This document shows, piece after piece, positions 1 to 11,495 of a stretch of 64,000 nt of DNA. Every line of letters begins with the position of its first letter. Positions within the stretch are counted from its first letter, which is position 1. The stretch spans positions 16,543,756-16,607,755 of the forward strand of contig CM044961.1 of the NCBI GenBank assembly GCA_024516035.1, written 5' to 3'. Below the pieces are notes generated by a model, which saw only the letters and a program-made list of their open reading frames with translations, searched no databases and had not been told where the DNA came from. Origin of the DNA: Bactericera cockerelli (taxonomy: Eukaryota > Arthropoda > Insecta > Hemiptera > Triozidae). The translations under genes were made by a program, and so were the position numbers.

Positions 1-90
1 ACTCCCCCCAGCTGTAGCCTGGCTTCCAATATTTTCCCTACTTTAACCCCAGATCTGTTAGAGATAGTATGAATCTGACCTACACCTCAC

Positions 91-975
91 CTCTTTTCTG
101 TCTCCGAATCTTCTTATTCGGATACATATCAGGGATGCCAATTTCACCAAACATTGGCATCGTTACAAACTCTTCTTCCTCTCTCTGTGCACGTGTCGTT
201 TCTTCCGTGATATTCCTCCTCCACAAAGCTGTTGAATTCCGGAGAAACTCTTCCAAATTAAATTGCGGGATATTCTTCCGTTCTCTTACTGTCATATTGT
301 ACAGCCCACGTCTACGAGTGACATTACACGGATGAGTGTGTCCTGCAGATATTTCATATTGATTAGATTCATATTAAGTAAGAAAATGCTAGCATATGCA
401 AAATGATGTGTTATGATTAACTTAACATACACAGGTTCATGGAATCAAATTTCAATTAAAACCAAGTTGTACTGTAAAATATGTAAAAGTTACAGACTTA
501 CAGAAGAACTTGCTAGTGTACGAAAATGAGTGAATCATCTGTCTTAGAAACAATGCCTCATTGGAAGGAACACGAAATAAGAATTAATTATCCAATTTCA
601 ATTCAAGAAGTGAACCCAAATGATGTTTCAAGAAAGAAAAAAAAAGGAGGAAAAAAATTAATAATCACGTGATAATTTCAGTACAATTTTCGGGCTATAA
701 AGAGCAGATTTTTTTTTTTAATTATTAAAATGATAACTTTCTTACCCAAAGGTACTTTTGTGGGTCTAGATTTTTCTTTGGGGGTCTCTAACTTGTCCTG
801 CCAGTCTCCCCAGTGATCAATGTAGTTGTCAAAGCTCTCGTAGTCTTCTGGGGTTAGCTGAGGTCGGGTGTACCGGTGCTTCAGCTTGCGAATATCACAC
901 GTGAAGATCATATCTGCTGGATAGCTGTCGTAACCTGGAATCAAGTACGTAGTTTGAAATATTTCAATTTTTATA

Positions 976-1008
<33 letters not shown>

Positions 1009-4000
1009 CAAGGTAGCTAATAATTATGATTTTATTGTGTTTTTAAACATTAATTGATTGATCTTTCCTCTTTTTTTACATATATTAAACATATTCAGAA
1101 AAATGTCTTGTTTTTTTTCTTGAACCTCTAATTCTCAAGTCTATTGATCTTATGATTGAGAATTGGTTGTTCACCCAATTTTGTATGCCTAATTGTGCTC
1201 CTAGTTTTGCGCGGACTCGCATTGCAGGTGCTTGTCCACTTTTATCCTCATACAATTCTTCAAGTGAGTAAAAAAATCAAGTTGGATATCTGTTAACTGT
1301 CTTTTCGTTTACCTATGATTTTCTGAAACTAGCTTTGCCTTTTTTCTGCAGAACTCAAAAGGAGCCACTAAGTAAACCAATTCTGATCAAGAGAAAATAC
1401 TTGTTGCCAGAGTGTCTGAATTTCTTCTATGAATCTCCCCATATCAATACCTGTTTGCAAATATTCTTTCAAAAAAGTTGTACCTAAGTCCTTTTTTCAA
1501 TGAAAAAAAATACAAATACCACGATCATACCACGCTCAAGTTTTGTCCTGTTCCTCTCTGCATAGAATTCCTCGGTGTTCTCATCGTCGTACATTATGCT
1601 GGACGCTGCAATGCGGTAGGTGACTGCCTGGGTAGTCTGGGGTGGGGCGTTCCAGTCGTACTCCATAGAGTAGTCAGATCGACTTGCGGCATTCCGATCG
1701 TCCTCTGAAAGTGTAGTGTTACCCACCATTGTCACTATGGCACGTATGCTGACCCCAAGTAGTTTTGGGAAAATGTTAAGTGTAAAAAGAATAATCTAGT
1801 TTTTTTTCAATTGAACCATATTTACGAGGGGGTACCCAAAAGTAACCGGAATTCCTTCATAAAATCCACATATTTGATTTATTCAGAACCAAACTTTAAT
1901 CACATTTAAAGTATGCTCCTTTGACTTTTTGAAAAATTAGTTATTACATTGTTGTAACCACCTTTTAAATTCGTCCTCTATGATGCTTGTTAGTGCCATG
2001 CCACCGTGACATGGTGTCTTGCCATGGTTTCTGTGAGCGGGGCAAGTTTAGTGAATAACTTTGACTAGCCTATTTCTTAGATTCTGGATCATATTCATAT
2101 CATTATGAATTATCACCCGTTATTTTTTCTCCTAACTGTTTTTTCATTTTTTTTTTAAAAGCTTCTTTAATATAAAAAAAAAAAACAAAATTCAATTTGG
2201 TGTTTTCTTTAATCGCTGGTGAACAGTCGGGAAACAAACATTACTGCTACCCTCCTCACGGATTTTTTCAATGTTGCTGTTAATTTGACCCGTTGAAGGA
2301 CGTCCGAATAGGGACTGATTCTCGATGGCTATTTTTTCTTTTGAAGCAATTCAACCGTTTGTAAACCTGAGATTCAATACAAACATATTTATCATAATAT
2401 TTTTACAATATTTAAACCATTTCTGGTGCGTTTTTGCCAAGAAAAAGACATCTTTACAACCGCAATTTTCTCGAAGAAAATGGATATTTTTCCATGTCAC
2501 AAGAGCACAAAACATGCTTTAACTAAATCGACAGAAAAGTTCAATGCGTTGTAGTATCTTAATCAAACTTTGCAGACTAAATTAGAAGAAAATTTCCTTT
2601 CACTTGATATGCATAACAACACTTTACAACTAGTACAGATCGTGCAGCAACACCATTCCGATTACTTTTGAGTACCCCCTCGTATTACTATCGTCGTATT
2701 CCTTTCTAGTCTTAAATTAGTTTGTAGAAGGTAGTTTTTAGAAATACATTAGTGCATCTTCTGATTCTGTAGTTTCACATCGCTCAAAGGATAGGCAGTG
2801 TAGATTGTAAAGTTGTATTCCTTGACAATGTCATGAACAGAAAAGTTTTTCTTTGGGTGGTCAACTGGTCATACAGATAGTCGTCTATTGGTGGAAATGA
2901 ATTGTATGAAAATGAATTGGTGGAAATTGGAAATGTATTGTAATAATTAATTACTTGAGTTGGTTTACGTACCGTACTGGAATCGCTCAGGCTCTTTATA
3001 CTGACTGTTACTGTCACCCTCGTATTCTTCAGAGGCAAAGGTTGGCTTGGTGCTATTCATTTCCATCTCTCTCAATTTGATGATCTCATTCTCTACACTG
3101 GGCGACAGCTTGACAGGCTGAATTCTTTTGGAGTCTGAAAATGAGGAATAAAAATGTTGACTGAGGAAGTAAGGATTTTTGTTTATCAAAGAACTCAATT
3201 TGTAAACTCCCTGTAAAATTTTACTTATACTCGTATTTTGCATATACAGGGTCTTCATAAAGTCTCACCCAGGCCTAGGTTTCTCAAAAACGACTCCGAA
3301 TATCAAAAAACGAAAAAACCCGTATTCCTTTATATTTAAGGGGATTGATTTTTAGCCAAAAAATTTTTTGCCTACACGGCCCCAGTCAGGCTGGGCATGG
3401 ACCAACTTTAAAATCTTAAATAGAATGGTATGTATTGTGGCATATTGTTTTAAAGGTCTTATTAAGAGAAGTTCATTACAATAAATTTCAGTGTTCTACG
3501 ACTTACCGTTCTTGAGATACAGGGTCGGACGTCCTGCGTAATATCCATATACATATTTTGACCTATAACTCGTTAACCGTAAATTATGGAGAAAATTTTT
3601 CTGGTTAATAATAACTCCTTATGGCAAGAACTTTCGAACAAGTTAAAACTTGATTTGTTTTTCGTTAAATTTTTTTCGACTGTTCGTCTGGCTGGCTGAC
3701 GAAACCGACCAGAAACTAACATCAACAGAGTATGTCGAGTTATAACTTGTTCGAAAGGTCTTGTCATAAGGAGTTATTATTAACAGGAAAAAATTTCTCC
3801 ATAATTTACGGTTAACGAGTTATGGGTCAAAATATATGGATATTACGCAGGACGTCCGACCCTGTATCTCAAGAACGGTAAGTCGTAGCACACTGAAATT
3901 TATTGTAACTAACTTCTCTCAATAAGACCTTTAAAACAATATGCCACAAGACATACCATTCTATTTAAGATTTTAAAGTTGGTCCATGCCCAGCCTGACT

Positions 4001-7000
4001 GGGGCCGTGTAGGCAAAATTTTTTTTGGCTAAAAATCAATCCCCCTAAATATAAAGGAATACGGTTTTTGCGTTTTTTGATATTCTGAGTCGTTTTCGAG
4101 AAACCTAGGCCTGGGTGAGACTTTATGAAGACCCTGTATACATATGCACTTACTGGGTTCTTCAGATTCCTCTTCGCTAATGTCATCTCTTTCCGCCGAT
4201 ATTTTGGTAGTGAGGGTAGTAATGGTTGTGCTGGGCTTTGTGGTTGTGGCAGCGGTTGGGACAGCTAAAGAGAAGGTAAAAGAGGGTATGATAAGATTTT
4301 CGTAAATTAAATATAATATAAAACTTTATTCAACATTAAACTAAATAAAAAAAAAAAAACATTTCTTCAAATCACTCTCTTCTCCATTGGGCAGTATGAT
4401 TAGATTAATTGGTTTAAGGACATTTGCTTGAGAATTTCTGAGATTCATACATACATAATTATGTAGCATATTTTGGTACAGTACATAATTGTTCTATTAT
4501 ACTTTTCACCTTTACGTACTTATTTTGAAAAATTCCTAAGCTATTATTACCTTTCCCTTTTTTCATCTCGTCCTCATAGATATACTCGTAAGTGTACTCG
4601 TCAGAGGTGGGACCTTTGCCTTTCTTGCCTTTGTCCTTCTTTGCACCGCCTTTGTTCTGAAATTAATGAATAGTAGAAATTGAGTTCGTAACATGGATAG
4701 GTGTACATTGTGCATCTTTTTTACTCCCATTTCTAATTTTCATTGTAAATATTTTATAGGGTCGTCTCCTTTTTTTGGTTCTAGGGCTCTACTCACAAAA
4801 AATGTGAAGAGACCTTGTGCTTCACCACATAGAAATGATGCTTTAACTTTTACAATATCACTCACCTTATCAAGTTCATCTTCGTACACATACTCATAAG
4901 TGTACTCATCTTTTAGGTTCTTGGTAGATGGCTCTGTTGTTGTAGTGGGAGTGGTTGATGGGGGTGTTGAAGATACAACTGAAACATAATGTTTTCAATT
5001 TTTCTTATTTTATTGGTCGATTTTATATAAGCACTGTTTTTGTTCAAAATGTTTTTAAGTTTGGAACTAGGTTTAATGTATGTACCAGTATGGGTTGAAT
5101 TTGTGATATGCTGGATGGAAGAGTTTCTTTTTTTTAATTTACGAACTTGCGTGTCCATTTTATAAAACGTGGGATTACATTATTAAACTTACAACTAATA
5201 CATAACTAATTATATGCTAACTTACAAGCTAAAAGCTAAATAAACTAAATGGTAAAAGGTAAATTGCCTGATTTTATTAACTCACTGTAGTAGGTATTTT
5301 ATTAGAATTATTGCAAAACATATTTATTAGAATTATTGCGACTTGAGCAAAGCTTTTGATTGCTGTAACCACCACATACTGCTATCTAAACTTCCCTCCT
5401 TTGGTCTAGTAGGGCCACCTTTGAAATGGTTTGAGTTCTACCTCTCCCAGAGACAGCAAAAAGTCAAAGTACCTCTTCCTAAACATATATCTCAAAAGAA
5501 ACATTTACCTATGTCTACTCTGACCCTACGTCTTCTTCCAACTCCTCTCTCCCTATGTCTTCCTCCCTACTTTCCCATTCCCCTTCCATGGTCACTTCGC
5601 ACTCTCACCTTCACCACTCTTCTCATTCTTTAACATCTCACTTTTCACACACTGCACCTAGTTCTATGTCCATACATACTCCCCCAACCCCCCTTATCGT
5701 GTCTCCCCTTCCTTCATCTCACCCTCCTCCCACCCACACTTTGTATTCTCACTCACTCAACCACTCTTGTCATTCTTCAGCTTCTCACTTCCCTTGCTGC
5801 GCACCAACTACTTCCATACCTACTCGCTCCACCCCACTACCTCTGTCTTCCCTCATTCACCCCCAACCGTTCCCTCCCACTCCCTCCTCCCATTCTCACA
5901 CACTCAATTACTCTCCTCATTATCCAACTTCTTACTATTCTCATCCATCTCATATATCTCATACCGTACCTACATTAATCTCCAACAACTTCGAGCCCTC
6001 CTTCCCCTCTCCCCCTATTTCTTCCCACTGCTTCTCCTCTCAGCTCCAGGTTAGGGCGGGGTACCCCAGGGTTCGGTCCTTGGTCCTCTCCTGTACCTGC
6101 TCTACATGAATGACATCACCTCAGCAGATCCTACTGCTCACCTTACACTATTTGCAGATGACACTACAATTCTAATCTGTGGTTCTGATGAGGCTGATGT
6201 CATGCATAGGGCGGAGGCAGTGATGACCAACATCCAGAAATGGTTCCGCCAAAACAAGCTACACCTGAATGAGGGTAAAACTTCCTTTATGTATTTCAAT
6301 TCCTCCTCTTCTACTCCTCCCCCTCCTATCCAAGCTAATAACCTCCTAATTCCACATTTTCCTGAATCTAAATTCCTTGGTCTGACTGTTGATAATAAGC
6401 TAAAATGGAAAACACACATAGAGCTTCTACAGCCTAAGCTCGCTTCTTCTATTTTTGCTATTGGATCAGTCAGACGAAATGTTGATTACAGTGCTGCTCT
6501 CCTTTCCATTTCTCCTATTTCCATAGCGTGATGAGCTACGCCATAATCTTCTGGGGTTTCTCTCATCACGCTAAACCTATCCTTATTCTACAGAAGAGGG
6601 CAGTGAGAACCATATTTGGACTTGGTTGGAGGGTTTCCTGCAAACCTGTCTTTAGGGAGCAGGGAATCCTAACATTCTATGCTCAGGTTATTCTTGACTC
6701 TTGTGTCTTGATACACAAGTTATCTCCAAGCCTCCTCAAGCACAGTAATGTGCACAACTACAATACGAGGAATAGGGATAAATTTGTAACAAGTAAAGTT
6801 ATGGACAAATCATTCTTGAAAGAGGGCATAACACTATTCAACAAAATTCCTCCGTCCATAAAAGAACTTCAAAACATCATGCTATTCAAAAATGCCCTCA
6901 AAGAACATTTACTTGTGCTAGCTCCTTATTCATTTGAGGAGTTTCCAGGATAGCCTGAGATAAGTCCACCCTTTTCTGTCCTTGCTGTCATCATCATTAT

Positions 7001-9007
7001 AATTTTCATTAAAATCATCATCATCACCACCACTACTACCACCACCATTACCATCAGCACCACCATCATCACCATCATCATGACCACCACCCTCATCATC
7101 ATCATCACCACCACCACCATCATTATTCTATCCTCCTCCTCCCCCACCTATTCTTCTAATTCTATAATACAGTATGTTTCAGAAAAGGTGGCCACCCCCT
7201 CGTAACTTTTGAACGCGACGGAATTTTTCAATTCTGTAAAGTCCTAGGTATAGGAAGTGCCCTATGGCCCATCCTGTGGTCATATTTATTTTTGGCCCCG
7301 GTCGGCCCTTCCGGCTTTTAGGCCATATTTTTTCATTTTTCTCGCGAATTTTAAATGGAATGCTATATTTTTTATTCCTGTTAATTAAAGTCCAAGTTAG
7401 GCTGAGTATAATGAGCTTTTAAAATTTTCAAAAACCTTATCAGGGGGAGCTAGTAGGGTGCAAGTTTCAAAATTGTTACACCCTGTATTTCAGCGTTAGT
7501 TAGATTTTTTAGTACTTTTTTATGTTCATAGGTTCAAAATATTGTTTTACACCATATGAAATCAAAAAAATATTCTTGTTTACTTCTAATCAGGGTCATA
7601 GTAAGGTTTTTGTAAAAGTACTTTTTTTCTCACGTCAATTTTTCCGTAAATTAATGGTGTTCTCGAAATCGGCAGTTTTAGAGGTGAAAGTCTGCAGTGA
7701 CATATGTTTTTTATGCTTGAAATCGAAAGAAAACTTAACGGAGAAGCGATTAAAATCATAAAAAAAGCCATTTAACCTGCTAGTTTTTTCACGACAGTGT
7801 CCGGTAAAGTGGGTGAATTTCGTATTGGATTTTTTTTGTTGTTGAGGAAACACAATTGGCATAGAAAATAAATAATATCTAATAAGGGAATATTACTTCA
7901 ATAAACATAACCAAATGCGAAATTAAATGAAAATTATTTCTTCTAAATCAGTGCCGGATATTTTTTTTTTTTTCTCTCTCTTTTTTTCACTTTTCAAAGT
8001 TCAAGTTGTATCAAAAATAATTATCGGATAATGCTGCTTCTAAAGTCGGCCTAGGGGTCCCCTCTTGAGACAATTTTAGTTGGTAAGTTGGTAAAATCTG
8101 TAGAAAACACATTGTCAATAATTCTGGAGTCAGTCCGATGGCGCTTTGAATGTAACGATTCTTGTAGGATCACCGAAGTTAAGCAACGTCCAGCGAGGAG
8201 AAGACTTCGTGATGCTGGCATTCCGGCCTAACCCAGGCTAGGTGAGATAAATGTGTTTAGGAGGTTGGTGAGTTTCTTGCGAATGGAATGTAACACCCCC
8301 GTTATGATATGACGATGCAGTTGAATCGCGATATTAAACCCAAATTTAAAAAAAATCATACTGGTGTTGCTACTAATGAATACCAGGTCTCTAAATAAAA
8401 ATCTAATTATCTCGAAATTTAAGAGAAAAAAATACCAGGTCAAGTACCAAACTCTTGAGGGTGAGAATTAAACCAATTCAATTATTTTAAAGAGGCGAAG
8501 AGAGAGAGAGAGAGAGAGAGAGAAAAAAAGAGAGAGAAAGAGAAAGAGAGAGAGAAAAAAAAAAAATATCCGGCACTGATTTAGAAGAAATAATCTTCAT
8601 TTAATTTCGCATTTAGTTATGTTAATTGAAGTATTATTCCCTTATTAGGTATTATTTATTTTCTATGCCAATTGTGTTTCCTCAACAACAAAAAAATCCG
8701 ATACGAAATTCACCCACATTACCGGACACTGTCGTGAAAAAACTAGCAGGTTAAATGGCTCTTTTTATGATTTTAATCGCTTCTCCGTTAAGTTTTCTTT
8801 CGATTTCAAGCATAAAAACATACTTTTACAAAAACCTTACTATGACCCTGATTAGAAGTAAACAAGAATATTTTTACTTTCCTTATCCTATAATAAGGAA
8901 AGTATTGTATTCGTCGAAAATTTGACCTACCCAGTTTTTCACATTTCTGGACGAATCATAGCCTCAGGATACCAAAAAAGTTGTTTTCAGCCATTGGTCC
9001 GTGCGTC

Positions 9008-9049
<42 letters not shown>

Positions 9050-11495
9050 CACGATATCTCAAGAACGGTAAGAGCTAGAGACTTGAAATTTGGTATGCAA
9101 ATTAGTTTTATACACCAAACGAACCACGAAACTTTTGGTTGAAATCGGACGCAAGATGCGGCCGCAGGGCCGCAAATATTGGCCGCAACCGCCGCTTCTT
9201 TGAATTGGTTAAAGATACAAGAAAAGTTAGAAATGAACATTTTCTCGGATTAAAAAAATAATAGGGGTCTATTCTTATCATTTTTTTGATATCTTGAACT
9301 TTTTGGAACCCGGCCCCAATATACCGGTATTTTGGGGGGACCTGCTTGGACTAACTTTTTTATTATTTACCCTAGATGGGGGTTGCGACATATCAAATCC
9401 AATGATTTTAAGGTGCTGATTACGAATTTGGCACTGATTTTTAACTATCCGTAACCGTTGAGTCACCAGTGACGGAATTCGACTTCTTTTTGGGGGATAA
9501 GGAAAGTCGTGTGATGTTTACACCAGATTTTTTTGATTTCATACGGTGTAAAACAATATTTTGAACCTATGAACATAAAAAAAGTACTAAAAAATCTAAC
9601 TAACGCTGAAATACAGGGTGTAACAATTTTGAAACTTGCACCCTACTAGCTCCGCCCCTGATAAGGTTTTTGAAAATTTTAAAAGCTCATTATACTCAGC
9701 CTAACTTGGACTTTAATTAACAGGAATAAAAAATATAGCATTCCATTTAAAATTCGCGATAAAAATGAAAAAATATAGCCTAAAAGCCGGAAGGGCCGAC
9801 CGGGGCCAAAAATAAATATGACCCGAGGATGGGCCATAGGGCACTTCCTATACCTAGGACTTTACAGAATTGTAAAATTCCGTCGCGTTCAAAAGTTACG
9901 AGGGGGTGGCCACCTTTTCTGAAACATACTGTATATTATGCATACACCTATTATTATTTATATATACATATTATATTTACATTTAATTTTAAGTACCCTT
10001 GACGTTGTACACATACAATAATGTATAATTTGTACAAAAAAATATAATAAATAAATAAAATAAATATCCACACCTCCAACACTACCGGCCAGGTTCCACA
10101 ACTTTTCACATCTATGTACTGTTGCATATTCAGTGATATTTGAGCTACATTTTCTTAAATTAAAGGTGACTTGATTTCTTGTTTTTCTTGAAGGAATTTT
10201 AAATTGAATTTCACTGAGGAGATCAGGTGAATAGATTTTGTTCTAAAAAAATGTTTAATTTTTAAAATGGTTCTAAAAATGCCCTATATCAAATTGATAT
10301 TTATTTTTCCATTATCTCTAAAATACATTTCATTTTCTCTAACAGTAAAACAATGAAGAAGATAATTTCAAAAAGCATTTGTCTTACTCACCATACACCT
10401 CAAGATCCTTTGTATTTCGGAACAAAGCTGACACTTGTTCCTCGTCTAAATCAGACCCTGCAAACAACCCGGGAATCTGACCCCCCTCATCAAATCCGCT
10501 GTCGTCTTCATCCACTGAACCGACCTCTAAACCCTCTTGACCATTGGCGACGATTTTCCGTTTCCGCTGAGCTTTTCTCCTTCGCATGACAGGTAAATGG
10601 AGGATTTTTATTTTCTTCACGATCTTCATGTGAGGTTTTCCTGGGGGAAAGTTCATTAATCTGACTTTTAAATATTTTCAAATTCATATTTCAAAAAGAT
10701 CTTTAATATTATACTCTAATTTTTATATTTTTTTATTGCTTACTTTATAGGATTTTCCTATGAATCATTTCAAATCTTCTTAGAACAACGAAAAAGGTTT
10801 TGTCTTTGAGGTTTCGATTGATTTTAATATGAATCGCTTCTTGTAGATTGTATGAACTTACTTAGATTTTTTGCATGTGCTTTGAAAATTAGCGCACCAT
10901 TGATTGTTAATAAAGCCCGTTAATTGGCGGCACAATGCCTTTAAACTAATTTCTAAAATATTTTACCTGCCGTCTTGTTCGCCTTATGCTTTTCATCAGC
11001 TCTCTCCTTCCGCAAAACCTTGATCCATATTTTCTTCCTTGCACCATTCTGGCCTTTGTGCTTCATTATTTTTCTAACGTGCATTCTATGTTTCTTTTGA
11101 ATAGCTTCGAACTCTCTCATCATGGCTTTCTGGACTTTGTTTTGTAGTTCTATCTTTTCTATGTGATCTTTCTTCGAGATCTTATGGTGCCCGTGTCGAG
11201 TTTTAGGATATTCACCTTTGGTTTCCTTTCCAATTGCGATGTGTGGGATCCTGTTTTCACTGTGTGGGCCCTTGGTTCTGCTCTTGATATCAAGCTCAAT
11301 GCTGTCATTGCGACCCAGTAATTTACTGTTGAGAATGTATGTTTTATTTGATCCTGGCTTCAAGCTTAGAATGTCGTTTTTCAAGTTTCTTAAAAGGTGT
11401 GTGAAAAAATAGTCGTTTTCAGAGCAAACAATTGGTTGCAGGCAAAGTAATGTTAAAGCAAAATGCCTCAGCATGGTTGAGAACCTTGTTTGCAT
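91..11495 (-). CDS. Secreted acidic/Tyr-rich protein, unrecognised (gene C, 3' end beyond window)
   Basis: I do not recognise this protein. Nine exons join in frame with canonical splice sites: 10967-11495, 10392-10640, 4866-4978, 4551-4656, 4154-4264, 2973-3134, 1531-1704, 746-934 and 91-342, giving about 628 residues before the left edge. It starts MQTRFSTMLRHFALTLLCLQ, a plausible signal peptide ending near VCS. Exons 1-2 are very basic (KHRMHVRK, MRRRKAQRKRK). Exon 2 ends acidic. Exons 3 and 4 each carry a DEYTYEY-type tyrosine/acidic motif (DEYTYEYVYEDE and DEYTYEYIYEDE). Exons 3 and 5 have Thr/Pro-rich linkers suited to O-glycosylation. Later exons contain the segments QPVKLSPSVENEI, GYDSYPADMIFTCD and KKIRRQKRG, the last a possible convertase site. 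Almost all junctions are phase 1. The intron between exons 2 and 3 (5.4 kb) is full of transposons. Most likely an extracellular matrix or secreted structural protein, by composition only. The donor at 91 is preferred over a stop ten bases further on. Confidence 0.72.
1826..2682 (-). mobile_element. Degenerate mariner-like DNA transposon
   Basis: Ends are near-perfect inverted repeats (CGAGGGGGTACCCAAAAGTA and its complement) flanked by TA on both sides. Read on the minus strand, the interior contains recognisable scraps of a mariner-type transposase: a GRPSTGQINSNIEKI segment from the DNA-binding N-terminus and, near the other end, EDEFKRWLQQCNN followed by an in-frame stop. The middle of the transposase is missing and the length of about 860 bp is well below the usual 1.3 kb, so the copy is dead. 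It lies in an intron of gene C. Confidence 0.75.
3247..4136. mobile_element. Foldback element, CAGGGTCTTC family, copy 1
   Basis: About 890 bp that reads almost the same on both strands: the first ~430 bp is repeated inverted in the second half. Ends are CAGGGTCTTCATAAAGTCTC and its complement, flanked by TA. The centre carries a short GACGAAACCGACCAG segment. No coding capacity remains. It sits in a gene C intron and its right end lies only 17 bp from the exon ending at 4154. Related copies lie at 43378-44263 and 62901-63492. Confidence 0.85.
5330..7140 (+). mobile_element. Non-LTR retrotransposon (LINE) relic with reverse transcriptase fragments
   Basis: The 3' half of a LINE open reading frame survives in pieces. 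SKAFDCCNHHILLSKL (from 5343) is the DxAFD region of the reverse transcriptase. GVPQGSVLGPLLYLLYMND (about 6057-6113) and LTLFADDTT (about 6142-6168) are the following RT blocks, FADD holding the catalytic aspartates. A frameshift near 6525 separates the thumb and C-terminal part (WGFSHHAKPI ... YNTRNRDK ... IPPSIKEL), which ends at 6953. About 530 bp of pyrimidine-rich sequence interrupts the RT domain at 5515-6050. The 5' end is missing. A CAT/CAC-type simple repeat at 6985-7135 forms the 3' tail. Best fit is the Jockey/CR1 group; the copy is inactive. Confidence 0.85.
6985..7140. repeat. CAT/CAC trinucleotide microsatellite
   Basis: Interrupted run of ATC, ACC and CAC triplets directly after the LINE stop codon. 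It looks like the simple-repeat 3' tail of that LINE copy, expanded and diverged. Confidence 0.8.
8132..8355 (+). mobile_element. 5S rRNA-derived SINE, copy 1
   Basis: The head matches the internal promoter part of 5S rRNA (GATCACCGAAGTTAAGCAACGTCCAGCGAGG), written here as two blocks: GATCACCGAAGTTAAGC then AACGTCCAGCGAGG. The body has the family-specific CCCAGGCTAGGTGAG and AACACCCCCGTT segments and the copy ends in an A-rich tail. It sits in the centre of the large foldback element, so it inserted after that element. The sequence between the 5S head and the body is shorter than in the 46991 copy. Confidence 0.8.
8497..8560. repeat. (GA)n microsatellite
   Basis: A GA-rich run with AAAG interruptions at the inner edge of the right arm of the foldback element. 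A shorter CT-rich tract stands at the matching place in the left arm. Confidence 0.85.
8876..9526. mobile_element. Unclassified 651-bp element with GT microsatellite, nested in foldback arm
   Basis: The boundaries come from comparing the two arms of the surrounding foldback element: the left arm is continuous where the right arm is split by this block. It begins with the palindrome ACTTTCCTTATCCTATAATA followed by AGGAAAG and ends with GGATAAGGAAAGTCGTG and a short tail. A (GT)n tract lies at 9013-9047. The flanks are T-runs, so a 6-bp ATTTTT duplication is possible but ambiguous. No coding capacity. The microsatellite and the terminal palindrome recall Helentron/HINE-type elements, but I cannot classify it. 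Confidence 0.6.
9940..10380. other. Intronic AT-rich sequence, nothing recognised
   Basis: Remainder of the gene C intron between the foldback element and the exon ending at 10392. Short AT-rich words only. Confidence 0.6.

Larger units (their letters stand above)
7170..9931. mobile_element. Large foldback element (TA-flanked) with nested insertions
   Basis: Termini CAGTATGTTTCAGAAAAGGT and its complement are flanked by TA. The left arm (about 7170-7985) is repeated inverted in the right arm (about 8560-9931). The right arm is interrupted by a 651-bp insertion at 8876-9526 and has lost about 100 bp relative to the left arm near 8820. The non-inverted centre holds a 5S-derived SINE and a GA tract at 8497-8560 that pairs with a short CT/T tract near 7970. 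No transposase is visible. The whole lies in the large intron of gene C. Confidence 0.82.

Noticed and set aside
5555..6109. 184-codon Ser/His/Pro-rich open frame
   Set aside because: Low-complexity pyrimidine block inside a dead LINE; no start context or homology.
6926..7147. Met/Val-rich open frame on the minus strand
   Set aside because: Read from the CAT/CAC microsatellite.
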